Positions 63,286 through 64,000 of a stretch of DNA of 64,000 bases are shown piece by piece (positions within the stretch are counted from its first letter, which is position 1; each line of letters opens with the position of its first letter). Source of the stretch: Amycolatopsis sp. CA-126428 (GTDB taxonomy: Bacteria > Actinomycetota > Actinomycetes > Mycobacteriales > Pseudonocardiaceae); the NCBI RefSeq assembly GCF_002904335.1, contig NZ_PPHF01000010.1, forward strand, positions 124,001-188,000, read 5' to 3'. Under the pieces are notes generated by a model that ran no database searches, was not told where the DNA came from, and saw only the letters and a list, made by a program, of their open reading frames with translations. Made by a program: the position numbers and the translations under genes.

Positions 63286-64000
63286 GTGGATTTCGCCCTG
63301 GCACCCCGGACCCCGTCGCGAACCGCCTCGCCCGCAGCGGCGGCGTCCGAGCCCTGGGCGCCGCCCGAGCTCCGGCTGGTGTGCCTGGACATCGACGACA
63401 CGCTCATCGACTGCACCGCCGCGATCCGCCGGAGCCTCCACATCCTCACCGGCCGGGGTGACCTGTGGCCGCTGTGGGACCTCATCACCGAAGAGCACGT
63501 CGCGCTCGTCGTCGCGGGCGAACTCGACTACCGGACGATGCACCAGCGGCGCACCGACTGCTTCCTCGCCGAAATCGGCATCCTCGCCGACGCCGAACAG
63601 GTGAGCTCCTTCGAGCGCCGCCGCCGGGAGCTGCTCGACCACTCGTGGCAGCTGTTCGACGACGTCCTCGACTGCCTGGAGTGGCTGCGCGCGGCCGGCC
63701 TGATGCTGGCCGCGGTGACGAACGCCTCGGGTGTCCACCAGCGGAAGAAGATCGCCGACCTGGGCCTGGCGCCGTTCTTCGACCACGTCGCCATCGCCGG
63801 CGAGCTCGGCGTGGCCAAACCCGACCCGGTGATGTTCCACACGGTGTGCCTGGGCCTGGGCTGCGCCCCGGCCCAGGCGGTCCACGTCGGCGACAAACTG
63901 GACACCGACGCGATCGGCGCCCGCGACGCGGGCCTGGGCGCGGTCTGGCTCGACCGCGACCGCATCGGCGAGCGCGCCCCGGAGGGCGTCCACACGGTGG
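63286..64000 (+). CDS. HAD-superfamily hydrolase (partial, runs off the window)
   Basis: At least 238 codons, open to the last base. After a disordered 30-residue N-terminus come motif I LVCLDIDDTLIDCTAAIRR (DxDxT), the cap domain (ELDYRTMHQRRTDCFLAEIG), motif II LAAVTNASGVHQRKKIADL, motif III Lys in ELGVAKPDPVMFHTV, and motif IV VHVGDKLDTDAIGARDAGLG. A phosphatase of the phosphoglycolate/pyrimidine-phosphatase-like HAD type; substrate unknown. Leaderless GTG. Confidence 0.9.
   Translation, partial: MDFALAPRTPSRTASPAAAASEPWAPPELRLVCLDIDDTLIDCTAAIRRSLHILTGRGDLWPLWDLITEEHVALVVAGELDYRTMHQRRTDCFLAEIGILADAEQVSSFERRRRELLDHSWQLFDDVLDCLEWLRAAGLMLAAVTNASGVHQRKKIADLGLAPFFDHVAIAGELGVAKPDPVMFHTVCLGLGCAPAQAVHVGDKLDTDAIGARDAGLGAVWLDRDRIGERAPEGVHTV

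Overview
The window is very GC-rich with actinobacterial codon use, many GTG/TTG starts, ATGA/GTGA stop-start overlaps and several probable leaderless genes. The gene order closely follows a conserved actinobacterial core block, known from Mycobacterium tuberculosis as about Rv2993c to Rv3032 and in part in Streptomyces. Together with the accessory genes this suggests Pseudonocardiales, most likely an Amycolatopsis-like genome; the genus is inference. I see no rRNA, tRNA, CRISPR array, prophage or intact insertion sequence.

Layout. 1-1.9 kb: accessory genes (a TetR regulator with a two-site operator facing a DUF1348 gene, a secreted protein, a 42-residue secreted micropeptide). 1.9-7.9 kb: GT4 glucosyltransferase, GH57 branching enzyme and SAM methyltransferase of the methylglucose-lipopolysaccharide type, interrupted by a GH2 glycosidase with a CRP-like site and a glutathione-peroxidase gene. 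8-14 kb: membrane protein, DegV lipid-binding protein, etfBA, an OlsB-like/PlsC-like acyltransferase pair, a quinone oxidoreductase. 14-23.6 kb: LuxR regulator, frameshifted MFS exporter behind a MerR-type promoter, cysteine desulfurase and mnmA, a degenerate DUF222/HNH gene, tandem duplicated GNATs, a metallo-beta-lactamase-fold protein, a scramblase-like protein. 23.7-33 kb: MetE-C-like protein, ligA, GNAT, ACT protein, gatCAB, membrane protein.

33-37.2 kb is an accessory catabolic cassette: four translationally coupled genes (two Gfo/Idh/MocA oxidoreductases, a DUF6807/PmoA-like protein and a cupin protein) behind LacI-type operators. Core order resumes with lppZ-like and DoxX genes, then the branched-chain amino-acid block: ilvD, an attenuator-controlled ilvB-ilvN-ilvC, serA, leuB and an attenuator-controlled cimA. 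Accessory genes lie between ilvC and serA (DUF397, double SnoaL, ankyrin repeats, two LLM flavin oxidoreductases, TetR), and a large secreted subtilase lies between serA and leuB. The right end has an FAH-family protein, a FAD monooxygenase and a truncated HAD hydrolase.

The most striking non-coding structures are two leaderless-leader-peptide attenuators (ilvB: Leu/Val codons; cimA: three consecutive Ile codons), a palindromic array of 21-bp-phased repeats (49400-49580), a 16-unit 11/12-bp minisatellite with a 35-bp higher-order period (58614-58799), a 19-bp perfect inverted repeat (47876-47925), and an orphan MerR-type promoter with a 19-bp spacer (15440-15470). All structures and family calls were made by eye, and no database search was run.
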